A DNA stretch of 29,138 nucleotides from Clostridiales bacterium (lineage in GTDB: Bacteria > Bacillota > Clostridia > Tissierellales > Sedimentibacteraceae), in the NCBI GenBank assembly GCA_003487955.1, contig DNNJ01000339.1, positions 486 through 29,623 of the forward strand, given 5' to 3'. Below, piece after piece: positions 7,859 through 15,253 of this stretch; position 1 is the stretch's first letter, and every line of letters starts with the position of its first letter. The notes under the pieces were generated by a model that was not told the origin of the DNA, searched no databases, and worked only from the letters and a program-made list of their open reading frames with translations. The position numbers and the translations under genes were made by a program.

Positions 7859-7874
7859 GATGCCCTAACCCCAT

Positions 7875-7940
7875 GGAGAACCTTAGCTATGTTTAAAATG
7901 ACAAGACTATCATTTTAACCGAGCCGAAGGTCTCTTTTTT
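7875..7940 (+). terminator. Terminator of the proS transcript
   Basis: A two-tier hairpin: an outer stem of GAGA plus CCTT (7876-7884) with AAGG plus TCTC (7927-7934), and an inner perfect 9-bp stem TTAAAATGA (7893-7901) with TCATTTTAA (7910-7918). TTTTTTATTTTTTT follows at once. This lies directly behind repeat copy B. Confidence 0.7.
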
Positions 7941-7972
7941 ATTTTTTTATTAAAAAACTCATTATTTAATTA

Positions 7973-8001
7973 TTGACAGCATAAACTATATTTGATACAC
8001 T
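7973..8001 (+). promoter_or_regulatory. Sigma-A-type promoter of the TetR-ferredoxin operon
   Basis: TTGACA (7973-7978), a 17-nt spacer, then TACACT (7996-8001). The -10 directly abuts the operator palindrome. Confidence 0.75.
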
Positions 8002-8021
8002 ATGTAAGTAGTCACTTACAT
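8002..8021 (+). promoter_or_regulatory. Operator palindrome, likely for the adjacent TetR protein
   Basis: ATGTAAGT (8002-8009), a 4-nt centre AGTC, and ACTTACAT (8014-8021) form a 20-bp palindrome with perfect 8-bp arms. It covers the expected transcription start (about 8008), so a bound repressor would block RNA polymerase. TetR regulators commonly bind such sites in their own promoters, so autoregulation by the gene at 8039 is the simplest reading. Confidence 0.7.
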
Positions 8022-8038
8022 AAGAAGGCGGGAATAAA

Positions 8039-8602
8039 ATGGATAAACCAAGAATCCGGATGAATAAGGATGACAGAAGGGCTCAAATACTTGATTCTGC
8101 TTTAGAAGTATTTGTTGAAAGGGGATACAACGGTGCGACTACTCAAGACATTGCTAAAGCATCAAATATATCCGAAGTAACATTGTTCAGATATTTTTCT
8201 TCTAAACAAGAAATTTATATGGAAGCTGTAGAGCCTATAATTATTAATACTTTACAGGATTCCATCCATACATCAAAGAATTTAAGCCCAAAGGAAAAAC
8301 TAAGCTATATAATTATTGAAAGAATCAAGCTTATTTCTAAATATCACAAGGTTGTGAGATTGATACTAATGGAAAATCAAGTTAATCCTGAATTAGGCGA
8401 TTTAAATTATATTAAAATGATTTATGATTTATTAAAAAATTCAGTTAATAAGATGGGAGTGAAATTTACTAATAATGAACATGCCATAAGAGTATTGATG
8501 GGCAGCATATTATCCTTTTTATATTTACCTGAATCAAATGAAGATTCTATAGAACAATTTGTTAATAGTATCATTGATAATATTTATATAAAGGAGGTCT
8601 GA
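8039..8602 (+). CDS. TetR/AcrR-family transcriptional regulator
   Basis: This 187-residue one-component repressor has a TetR-type helix-turn-helix in its first 60 or so residues. The segments RAQILDSALEVFVERGY, TTQDIAKASNISEVTLFRYF and SSKQEIYMEAV follow the family pattern exactly. The remaining helical domain should bind a ligand and dimerise; the ligand is unknown. A ribosome binding site (AAGAAGGCGGG) precedes ATG 8039. A 20-bp palindrome between the -10 and the start codon is a good candidate for its own operator. The stop codon lies 1 nt before the next start, so the regulator and the membrane ferredoxin are translated from one mRNA, and the ferredoxin is its most likely target. Confidence 0.9.
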   Translation: MDKPRIRMNKDDRRAQILDSALEVFVERGYNGATTQDIAKASNISEVTLFRYFSSKQEIYMEAVEPIIINTLQDSIHTSKNLSPKEKLSYIIIERIKLISKYHKVVRLILMENQVNPELGDLNYIKMIYDLLKNSVNKMGVKFTNNEHAIRVLMGSILSFLYLPESNEDSIEQFVNSIIDNIYIKEV

Positions 8603-8603
8603 A

Positions 8604-9239
8604 ATGGCAAGCAAACGTAAAACAATCCAAGCTGTAACATTAATAATTTTTCTTGTATTGATGTTTTTGGGTAAGATTCAGCTTTGGATGGCAGTATTTT
8701 TAGGAGGATTATTATTATCTACAGTAAGGGGAAGGTTGTATTGCGGTTATCTATGTCCTATAAATACCGTAATGGAAGCAGTAGACAATGATGCTGCCAA
8801 AAGAAAAAGAAACAGGTTAAAAACTCCGAATTGGGCAAAAAACAATATAGTCAGAATAGGGGTATTGGTTCTTTTTGTTGTAACATTTATTTTTATACAA
8901 AAAACAGGCAAGAAACTGCCTGTATTACCTGCATTATTTGCAATTGGTATTTTATTGACTGTATTTTTCGAACCATCCTTTTGGCATAGATATCTGTGCC
9001 CCTATGGAACACTGTTTTCATTTTTTTCTAAGAAAAATAAAGCCGGATATACTATAGCAGAAGAAGACTGCATCAAATGTGGAATTTGTGTTAAAAATTG
9101 CCCTGCTGATGCAATAATCCAAGAAGAAAAAGAAGTTCCGATTATATTTAAAAATGATTGCATAGTATGTGGAAAATGCCGGGAAGTATGCCCGACAAAA
9201 TCCATATCCTATAAGGGACAATCAACACAAACCGTATAG
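8604..9239 (+). CDS. Membrane-bound 4Fe-4S protein, NapH/CcoG-like
   Basis: This 211-residue membrane iron-sulfur protein has hydrophobic helices around 8-42, 83-99 and 105-122. CGYLCP (C47, C51) follows the first helical region and LCPYGT (C132) follows the third, as in the NapH/MauN/CcoG group of polyferredoxin-like membrane proteins. The cytosolic tail carries two full 4Fe-4S motifs: C156, C159, C162, C166 and C186, C189, C192, C196. Such proteins pass electrons between the membrane and cytosolic partners, but no catalytic partner is encoded here. Its start has an excellent ribosome binding site (AAGGAGG) inside the end of the TetR gene. The role cannot be stated beyond electron transfer. 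Confidence 0.8.
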   Translation: MASKRKTIQAVTLIIFLVLMFLGKIQLWMAVFLGGLLLSTVRGRLYCGYLCPINTVMEAVDNDAAKRKRNRLKTPNWAKNNIVRIGVLVLFVVTFIFIQKTGKKLPVLPALFAIGILLTVFFEPSFWHRYLCPYGTLFSFFSKKNKAGYTIAEEDCIKCGICVKNCPADAIIQEEKEVPIIFKNDCIVCGKCREVCPTKSISYKGQSTQTV

Positions 9240-9295
9240 AATTCTCTTCAGGTTCATTTAGCTGCAAAATGGAGTACGCAGGCTTTGATTTGAGC

Positions 9296-9424
9296 AAAAT
9301 TTCAATTAATGTGTGAAATATATTTAGAAAAAGATGATTTTTAAGTAGAATATGCTCGAAATTTCAAGTAATGTGTAGAATATCTGAATTTAATACAGCA
9401 CAAATCACACATTACTTGAAATTT
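9296..9424. repeat. Triple short repeat, two copies forming an 18-bp inverted repeat
   Basis: AAATTTCAAGTAATGTGT (9359-9376) and its exact reverse complement ACACATTACTTGAAATTT (9407-9424) form an 18-bp perfect stem with a 30-nt loop. A third, near-identical direct copy, AAAATTTCAATTAATGTGT, lies at 9296-9314. Matching extends to flanking GCAAA and GTGA in two copies. The unit sits between the convergent ferredoxin and hisIE genes, where the stem could slow both transcripts, but it has no U tract. Otherwise 9240-9482 shows no gene. Confidence 0.75.
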
Positions 9425-9482
9425 TGCACATTTTGTTATATAGATGTTTTGTCAGGCAGTTTCACACAAGGTCCCTTGACAG

Positions 9483-10106
9483 CTATCTATGCCTTTTTGT
9501 GAGTTCTTTCTGCAGCTCATCAATAGTTACCCCTTCACTGACCATGAGAACCAGGGAATGGTAAATTAAATCGCAAATTTCATAAATAAGCTCTTCTTTG
9601 TTTTTATTTTTTGCTGCTATTATTACTTCGCTGGTTTCCTCTCCGACTTTCTTCAATATTTTATCAAGTCCTTCATTAAACAAATAGTTTGTGTAAGAGC
9701 CTTCCTTCGGGTTATCTCTCCGGTTTTGTATTTGGCAGTATACCTTATTAATAATTGATTTATCAGCTATATCGTCTTCGTAAACTTTATTGAAAAAACA
9801 TGAGTATGCTCCCGTGTGGCATGCATTCCCAACCTGTTCTACCTTCAGCAAAATCGCATCTGCATCACAATCATAGTAGAAACCCTTTAAATGCTGGACA
9901 TGCCCCGATGTTTCTCCTTTTCTCCATAAACAATTACGGCTTCTTGAGAAATAACAACCCCTTTTTTCCTCCAATGTTATTTTTAGTGCCTCTTTGTTCA
10001 TATATGCAATCATAAGTACTTCATTTGTTATATAATCCTGTGTTACTGCAACAATCAAACCTTTTTCATCAAATTTTACTTCATTCAATAGTTTTTCAAT
10101 TTCCAT
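9483..10106 (-). CDS. hisIE: Bifunctional phosphoribosyl-AMP cyclohydrolase / phosphoribosyl-ATP pyrophosphatase
   Basis: This 207-residue fusion catalyses steps 2 and 3 of histidine biosynthesis in the cytoplasm. The N-terminal HisI half shows [28 protein letters not shown] and [17 protein letters not shown] with the zinc-site CHTG. The C-terminal HisE half shows a helical MazG-like pyrophosphatase core: [15 protein letters not shown], then [13 protein letters not shown]. Fusion of the two is the common arrangement. The start is ATG 10106 with GAAAGGTG before it; the alternative GTG at 10118 lies inside that ribosome binding site. It is the last gene of the his operon, but it is set apart from hisF by 111 nt that carry a dispersed repeat. 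Confidence 0.95.
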   Translation of the reverse strand: MEIEKLLNEVKFDEKGLIVAVTQDYITNEVLMIAYMNKEALKITLEEKRGCYFSRSRNCLWRKGETSGHVQHLKGFYYDCDADAILLKVEQVGNACHTGAYSCFFNKVYEDDIADKSIINKVYCQIQNRRDNPKEGSYTNYLFNEGLDKILKKVGEETSEVIIAAKNKNKEELIYEICDLIYHSLVLMVSEGVTIDELQKELTKRHR

Positions 10107-10130
10107 TTTTTTTATCACCTTTCATTATCT

Positions 10131-10208
10131 GTCACCCTGTTGTTTTGTCATCCTGCTGTTTTGTCATCCTGAGTGAAACGAAGGATCTCATCTTTTAAAT
10201 TCTGAGAT
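10131..10208. repeat. GTCATCCTGAG-type repeat inside the his operon
   Basis: Tandem units of TTTTGTCATCCTG (10143-10155 and 10159-10171), preceded by a decayed unit (GTCACCCTG at 10131), lead into GAGTGAAACGAAGGATCTCA. GATCTCA and TGAGATC (about 10184-10207) pair as a stem. Similar GTCATCCTGAG/AAGGATCTC repeats are familiar from intergenic regions of many bacterial genomes. It fills most of the hisF-hisIE gap, and its stem could affect expression of hisIE. A relative lies at 27931-28003. Confidence 0.7.
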
Positions 10209-10217
10209 CTCGCAGTC

Positions 10218-10964
10218 TTATTTCACTCCGTTATCTCTCAAGTATTTTTTCAGTTCAGGTATTTTTATTTCTCCAAAATGAAATACTGAAGCTGCGAGCA
10301 CGCCGTCTACAGCTGCATATTTAATGGCATCCAAAAAGTGCTCATACTTTCCTGCACCTCCGGATGCAATAACCGGAACATTCACAGTATCCGTTATTTT
10401 TTTCAAGAACTCCAAATCATATCCGTTTTTCATACCATCCTCATCAATGCTGTTTACAACAATTTCTCCGGCTCCCAATTCCACACCTCTTTTAGCCCAC
10501 TCAACAGCATCTAATGAAGTTTTTTCTTTTCCTCCTTTGATATAGACGCTCCATGAGCCCTCTTCATTTCTTTTTACATCCATTGCCAATACAACACACT
10601 TATTACCATAGAGTTCTGCTGCTTCTTTTATTAAATCGGGAGTTTTAACGGCAGCAGAATTAATAGATATCTTATCTGCGCCGCTGTCTAAAACATACTT
10701 GAAATCTTCAATCGTAGAAATTCCTCCTCCCACGCAAAACGGGATATTTATTTCAGCAGCAACTCTTTTTACAAATTCGAGAGAAGTTTTCCTGCCTTCA
10801 ACTGATGCGGTAATATCATAAAACACTAACTCATCTGCTCCTGAATCACTGTAGTATTTGCCCAATTTAACCGGATCATCAACATCTTTAATATCTTCAA
10901 ATTTAGTTCCCTTAACAACTCTTCCATTTATTACGTCTAAGCAGGGTATTATTCTTATTGCCAT
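10218..10964 (-). CDS. hisF: Imidazole glycerol phosphate synthase, cyclase subunit
   Basis: This 248-residue TIM-barrel enzyme makes imidazole glycerol phosphate and AICAR from PRFAR and ammonia. The start [15 protein letters not shown] carries the first catalytic Asp; the second is in the [13 protein letters not shown] segment. Phosphate-binding Gly loops are seen in FCVGGGIS and VIASGGAG. The start is ATG 10964 behind CAGGAGGAG. A longer reading of the same frame runs back into hisA but has no biological support. The usual partner, the glutaminase HisH that supplies ammonia through the barrel, is not encoded in this operon. The gene follows hisA by 20 nt. Confidence 0.96.
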   Translation of the reverse strand: MAIRIIPCLDVINGRVVKGTKFEDIKDVDDPVKLGKYYSDSGADELVFYDITASVEGRKTSLEFVKRVAAEINIPFCVGGGISTIEDFKYVLDSGADKISINSAAVKTPDLIKEAAELYGNKCVVLAMDVKRNEEGSWSVYIKGGKEKTSLDAVEWAKRGVELGAGEIVVNSIDEDGMKNGYDLEFLKKITDTVNVPVIASGGAGKYEHFLDAIKYAAVDGVLAASVFHFGEIKIPELKKYLRDNGVK

Positions 10965-10984
10965 TTTTCTCCTCCTGATAATTA

Positions 10985-11701
10985 TTACATCTTTGTTATC
11001 TTTAATCCATGTGTAAAGTCTAATCTGCCATCGTATAAGGCCTTTCCGATAATTGCTCCGTACAAGTTCATTTCTCTTAGTCGTTTTATGTCCTCCAAGG
11101 TTGTGACACCTCCGGATGCAATTATATTTATGCTTGTTTTTTCTGATAATACTCTGTATATGTCGAAATTCGGACCTGAAAGCATTCCATCCTTTGAAAT
11201 ATCCGTGTAAACAATAGTTTTTATTCCGATGGATTCCAATACTCCGCATATTTCTATTGAATCCACATTTCCTACTGTCTGCCATCCTCTTGTTGCAACC
11301 TTACCGTTTAATGCATCTATGGAAACAGCTATATGCTCCTTGTAATCCTTAACAAGCTCTGCAAGAAGCTCTATGTTTTCAATTGCCATGGTGCCTACAA
11401 TAACTCTGTCAACACCTACATTCAACAAATTCTTTATTCTTTCCTCACTTCTGATTCCTCCTCCTGTCTGCATGGGAATGGATATTGCTTTGGCTATTTT
11501 TTCAATTGATTTTCTGTTTTGGTAACCTTCATTTTTAGAACCGTCCAAATCAACTACATGAAGGTATTCTGCCCCCATTGACTCCCACTTTTTCGCCATT
11601 TCTACAGGGTCGTCGGAATACACATTTACGTTGTCAAATTTTCCCTGAGTAAGCCTTACACACTTGTTGTCCTTAATATCAATTGCAGGGAACAGTATCA
11701 T
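10985..11701 (-). CDS. hisA: ProFAR isomerase
   Basis: This enzyme of 238 residues isomerises ProFAR to PRFAR, step 4 of the pathway. It is a TIM barrel homologous to hisF. The catalytic first Asp is in [19 protein letters not shown]; the second is in [15 protein letters not shown]. Phosphate-binding loops are at QTGGGIRS and IIASGGV. The ATG at 11701 shares bases with the hisB stop (TGATG); a GTG one codon upstream overlaps by four bases and is also possible. AAGGGGG lies about 8 nt before the ATG. The tight junction implies translational coupling with hisB, and leaves no room for hisH, which normally stands between hisB and hisA in this gene order. Confidence 0.95.
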   Translation of the reverse strand: MILFPAIDIKDNKCVRLTQGKFDNVNVYSDDPVEMAKKWESMGAEYLHVVDLDGSKNEGYQNRKSIEKIAKAISIPMQTGGGIRSEERIKNLLNVGVDRVIVGTMAIENIELLAELVKDYKEHIAVSIDALNGKVATRGWQTVGNVDSIEICGVLESIGIKTIVYTDISKDGMLSGPNFDIYRVLSEKTSINIIASGGVTTLEDIKRLREMNLYGAIIGKALYDGRLDFTHGLKITKM

Positions 11702-12279
11702 CACAAAGCCCCCTTTGTGGACTGAAGGCTGTCGGATGTTATTTCCACCGCTTTTTTCATTGCTCTTCCAAACCCCTTGAATACCGCTTCTATTTTATGG
11801 TGGTCATTCTCACCATACATTAGTTCTATATGCAGGTTGCACAGGCAGTTATTTGCAAATCCTTGGAAGAATTCCTTAAAGTCCTCCGTTGCCATGGTTC
11901 CTATTTGTTCTCTTTTAAAACATAGATTGTAAACCAAGTAAGGTCTGCCGCTTAAGTCTAGAACAACTCTTGCCAATGATTCATCCATGGGCAGATACGC
12001 GGCTCCGAATCTTTCAATGCCCTTTTTATCGCCCAAAGCTTTTGTGAATGCTTGACCTAATGCTATTCCTACATCTTCTGAAGTGTGATGGGTATCTGAA
12101 TTTAAATCTCCTTTGCACTTGATATATAAATCGAACTTTCCATGAAAACCGAACAAAGTCAGCATGTGGTCGAAAAATCCCACACCCGTATCAATTTCCG
12201 TTATTCCGCTTCCATCCAAATTTAAATCGATTTGAACTTCTGTTTCTTTTGTATTTCGTGATACTGTAACCTTTCTCAT
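11701..12279 (-). CDS. hisB: Imidazoleglycerol-phosphate dehydratase
   Basis: This 192-residue enzyme is the single-domain dehydratase that converts imidazole glycerol phosphate to imidazole acetol phosphate; the fused phosphatase domain of enterobacterial HisB is absent. Metal-binding motifs are clear: FFDHMLTLFG, DTHHTSEDVGIALG and ENDHHKIEA, the two His-rich sites that hold manganese, together with the MDESLARVVLDLSGRP segment. A ribosome binding site, TTGGAGGTAG, precedes the ATG. It lies 30 nt behind hisC and overlaps the hisA start by one base. A separate histidinol-phosphate phosphatase gene is not in this window. Confidence 0.96.
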   Translation of the reverse strand: MRKVTVSRNTKETEVQIDLNLDGSGITEIDTGVGFFDHMLTLFGFHGKFDLYIKCKGDLNSDTHHTSEDVGIALGQAFTKALGDKKGIERFGAAYLPMDESLARVVLDLSGRPYLVYNLCFKREQIGTMATEDFKEFFQGFANNCLCNLHIELMYGENDHHKIEAVFKGFGRAMKKAVEITSDSLQSTKGAL

Positions 12280-12309
12280 TTTCTACCTCCAAACTTTTTT
12301 CGTTACTGT

Positions 12310-13338
12310 TCACTTATATAATAATAATAATTTCTTTAGCTCTTCAATTAATATTTCATTTTCTTCCTTATTACCGACTGTTATGCGGTAATAGTCATCA
12401 TTGAACTTTCTTATTAATATTCCTCTTTCCATGAGCTTTTCAAACAAATTTTGTATGGGCGGCTTTACAAATAAAAAGTTAGCTCCTGAAGGATACACCA
12501 AGAAATTCAATTTTTTTAACTCACAGCTTAGCTCTTCTCTTCTGTTTTTTACACTTGATATATAATCACTGACTCTGCCGGAATTTTTTAGAGCCAGCTC
12601 TGCTGCATATTGAGATAATATATTTACATTATAAGGCAGCTTAACCTTCCAGATGTATTTCACTGTTTTTTCTGCAGCTATCAGGCACCCGACTCTAAGC
12701 CCCGCCAGTCCGAAGGCTTTGGACATTGTCCTCATTACAATTAAATTTTCATAATCATTAATCAATCCCACAGCCGAATTCTCCGAAAAATCAGCATAGG
12801 CTTCATCTAAAATGACCAAAGAGTTTTTAACATTTTCCAAAAGCTTAATAACATCCGCAATCGGTGTTAGATACCCTGTAGGGTTGTTTGGATTGCAGAG
12901 TATAATAATTTTCGGGTTCTGAATTTTTGCTTCTTCTATCAGCTTATCTATATTTTGTGAAAAGTCATTTTCCGAATCTACACCCACATATTTAGCAGAG
13001 CATAAATCACAGTAGGTCTTGTACATGCTGAAGGAAGGAACAAAACTCATTACCTTGTCGCCTTTTTCGCAGTAAGCATTTATAACCGTATTAATAATCT
13101 CGCTGGAGCCGTTTCCAACCATGATGTTTTCAGCCCTGCATCCATAATATGATGACATTTTTTCTCTTAATATGCTGCAGTCGCTGTCGGGGTATAAGTT
13201 TGGTTTGAAACTGGCTATTTTAAGTCCATCCTTAAGCAAATAATTGTTTCCCTCATTTGCATCAAGCTTTACCCTGCAATCCACATTGTTTACAAAATAA
13301 GCCTCGATTTTTTCCGCACTTTTCTTTAACTTAATCAT
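12310..13338 (-). CDS. hisC: Histidinol-phosphate aminotransferase
   Basis: This class I/II PLP-dependent aminotransferase of 342 residues turns imidazole acetol phosphate into histidinol phosphate. Family landmarks are DANEGNN near the N-terminus, VGNGSSEIIN, LCNPNNPTG, VILDEAYADF and the Schiff-base lysine in MRTMSKAFGLAGLRVG. The C-terminal Arg motif appears as ILIRKFNDDYYRITVG, which binds the substrate phosphate or carboxylate. I chose ATG 13338, which overlaps the end of hisD by 8 nt and has AAAAGAG at a suitable distance; ATG 13347 is the alternative and would add three residues. The overlap with hisD suggests coupled translation. Confidence 0.94.
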   Translation of the reverse strand: MIKLKKSAEKIEAYFVNNVDCRVKLDANEGNNYLLKDGLKIASFKPNLYPDSDCSILREKMSSYYGCRAENIMVGNGSSEIINTVINAYCEKGDKVMSFVPSFSMYKTYCDLCSAKYVGVDSENDFSQNIDKLIEEAKIQNPKIIILCNPNNPTGYLTPIADVIKLLENVKNSLVILDEAYADFSENSAVGLINDYENLIVMRTMSKAFGLAGLRVGCLIAAEKTVKYIWKVKLPYNVNILSQYAAELALKNSGRVSDYISSVKNRREELSCELKKLNFLVYPSGANFLFVKPPIQNLFEKLMERGILIRKFNDDYYRITVGNKEENEILIEELKKLLLLYK

Positions 13339-14629
13339 TGTCAGCATCTCTTTTCATTCTTATTTTTATTGCATTTGCATGACCTGTCAGGCCTTCATTT
13401 TCAGCGAATCTCACAATGTGCCCGCTGTTTTCAAGCAAAGCCTGCCTGCTGTAATAAATCAGGGAAGTCTTCTTTATAAAGTCGTCTACACTAAGACCTG
13501 ACGAAAACTTGGATGTTGAGCTTGTAGGCAGTGTGTGATTCGGACCTGCAAAATAGTCTCCCACAGGTTCAGGACTGTTTTCTCCCAAAAATATGGCACC
13601 TGCATTTTTTATTTTCCTATAACTTTCAAAGGGAGCTGTTGTGAGAAGCTCCAAATGTTCTGGAGCTATTTCATTTGCCAAATCAATGCAGTGTTTCATG
13701 CTTTCTGTGATTATTATAGCCCCATGGTCTTTCAAGGACTTCTTAATTATTTCTTTTCTTTCCAAACCCCTAGACTGCTCTTTTAATTCCTTTTTAACCT
13801 TATCAGCTAAGCTGTATGAATTTGTTATTAAAATACAGGCTGCCATTTCATCATGCTCTGCCTGAGATATCATATCCGCGGCGATGTAGCCGGGTGATGC
13901 GGTTTTGTCTGCAATAATCAATATTTCGCTTGGCCCTGCAATCATATCTATACCAACAAAACCTGATACTCTTCTTTTTGCTGCAGCAACATAAATGTTT
14001 CCGGGACCAGTTATTTTATACACCTTGGGAATTGTTTCAGTTCCATAAGCCAAAGCTCCTATGCCTTGTGCTCCTCCAACCTTGAATATTCTGTCAACAC
14101 CTGCCATGTCTGCTGCAACCAATATTGAATCTTTAATTTTCCCATCCCTTTGGGGAGGAGTTATCATAATTATTTCGTTTACACCGGCGATTTTTGCAGG
14201 TATTGCATTCATCAATACAGTGGACGGATAGGCAGCTTTCCCTCCGGGAACATAAATTCCAACCTTTTCAATTGGATTTATAAGCTGCCCCAAAATAATG
14301 TCCTTTCCCTCCGGTTTATATTTATAGCTTCTTCTTATTTGCTTTTCATGGTAACTGCAGATATTTTCCTTTGCTATCCGAATGGTTTCCAAAAGTTCTT
14401 TGTCAATGGTTTTATATGCTTCCTCTATTTCGTCTCGAATAACTTCCAAATTGCTTAAGCTTACCTTGTCAAATTCCATGGTGTATTTTTTCAATGCTTC
14501 ATCCTTGTTTTTTTTTACATCTTCTAGTATTTCATCAACTGCTTTGTAAACTTCATTGTAGTCTTCTTGATTTCTATTTTGAATTTCAGCTAAATATTCT
14601 TCTATATTGTCCTCAATTAACCTGACCAT
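13331..14629 (-). CDS. hisD: Histidinol dehydrogenase
   Basis: This zinc enzyme of 432 residues performs the last two steps, oxidising histidinol through histidinal to histidine with two NAD+. The signature region is complete: VGIYVPGGKAAYPSTVLMNA, KVGGAQGIGALAYGTE, KITGPGNIYVAAAKR and IDMIAGPSEILIIAD. The zinc and catalytic segment follows as SQAEHDEMAACILIT, with NEIAPEHLELLT and GPNHTLPTS further on. The length is normal. GGGAGGATTC lies before the ATG, which overlaps the end of hisG by 17 nt. The C-terminus overlaps hisC. It is in the standard place for a hisZGDC operon. Confidence 0.97.
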   Translation of the reverse strand: MVRLIEDNIEEYLAEIQNRNQEDYNEVYKAVDEILEDVKKNKDEALKKYTMEFDKVSLSNLEVIRDEIEEAYKTIDKELLETIRIAKENICSYHEKQIRRSYKYKPEGKDIILGQLINPIEKVGIYVPGGKAAYPSTVLMNAIPAKIAGVNEIIMITPPQRDGKIKDSILVAADMAGVDRIFKVGGAQGIGALAYGTETIPKVYKITGPGNIYVAAAKRRVSGFVGIDMIAGPSEILIIADKTASPGYIAADMISQAEHDEMAACILITNSYSLADKVKKELKEQSRGLERKEIIKKSLKDHGAIIITESMKHCIDLANEIAPEHLELLTTAPFESYRKIKNAGAIFLGENSPEPVGDYFAGPNHTLPTSSTSKFSSGLSVDDFIKKTSLIYYSRQALLENSGHIVRFAENEGLTGHANAIKIRMKRDADND

Positions 14630-15251
14630 TTGAATCCTCCCTCCTTATCAGTTCAATTATTTCCTTTATTTCTTTTCTTTTAAATTTGTAGCTTATTTTA
14701 TTGGATATTATAACTGCAGAAATATCATACATATCTTCAAAAACCTCAAGACCATTAGCCTTCAATGTATTGCCCGTCTCAACTATATCAACGATTACAT
14801 CCGACAATCCTAAAATCGGTGCAAGCTCTATGGAGCCGTTCAATTTTATTATTTTAATTTTCTGCCCTCTGCTGTTGAAAAATCTCCTTGCAGTTTCGGG
14901 ATATTTGGTAGCCACCTTTAAGATTGTGTCGTCCTTGAAAGCTTTTTTGTCTTTAAAACCAGCCACTGACATTTTGCATCTGCCGATATTCATTTTATAT
15001 AGCTCGTAAAAGTCTCCGGAGCTTTCCATAATCATATCCTTTCCTGATATCCCAATATCTGCAATCCCATTTTCCACATATGTTATTACATCTGAATTTT
15101 TCAAAAGTATGAATTCAATACTTTGATTCTCACTGTTAAAAACCAATTTCCTCGAATCTTCATCGATTGCACTGCCTACTCCAGCACCTTTTAATATTTC
15201 AATTGCCTTATTGCCTAATCTTCCCTTTGGTATTGCAATTGTCAGACCCAT
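14613..15251 (-). CDS. hisG: ATP phosphoribosyltransferase, catalytic subunit (short form)
   Basis: This enzyme of 212 residues catalyses the first committed step, joining ATP and PRPP. It is the short form, which lacks the C-terminal regulatory domain and needs HisZ, encoded just upstream. Motifs include LTIAIPKGRLG at the start, an IADIGISGKDMI loop in the middle, and the PRPP-binding VDIVETGNTLKANGLE. Three ATG codons lie in a row; the third (15251) has the best distance to AAGGAGGG, and gives the family's usual MGLTIAIPKGRLG start. The hisZ stop overlaps the first two ATGs, so the two subunits are translationally coupled in fixed proportion. Confidence 0.95.
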   Translation of the reverse strand: MGLTIAIPKGRLGNKAIEILKGAGVGSAIDEDSRKLVFNSENQSIEFILLKNSDVITYVENGIADIGISGKDMIMESSGDFYELYKMNIGRCKMSVAGFKDKKAFKDDTILKVATKYPETARRFFNSRGQKIKIIKLNGSIELAPILGLSDVIVDIVETGNTLKANGLEVFEDMYDISAVIISNKISYKFKRKEIKEIIELIRREDSNGQVN

Positions 15252-15253
15252 CA

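Noticed and set aside
6040..7872. proS as the cargo of a composite mobile element between copies A and B
   Set aside because: The copies are in direct orientation, proS keeps its own T-box upstream of copy A, and copies occur alone elsewhere, so two independent insertions or local duplication explain it better.
10131..10208. A short CRISPR-like array in the hisF-hisIE gap
   Set aside because: The units are 16 nt apart with no spacers, and no cas gene is present; they belong to a dispersed repeat family.
10965..11285. N-terminal extension of hisF by 107 codons
   Set aside because: It is the out-of-frame reading of hisA; ATG 10964 has a strong ribosome binding site and the family start.
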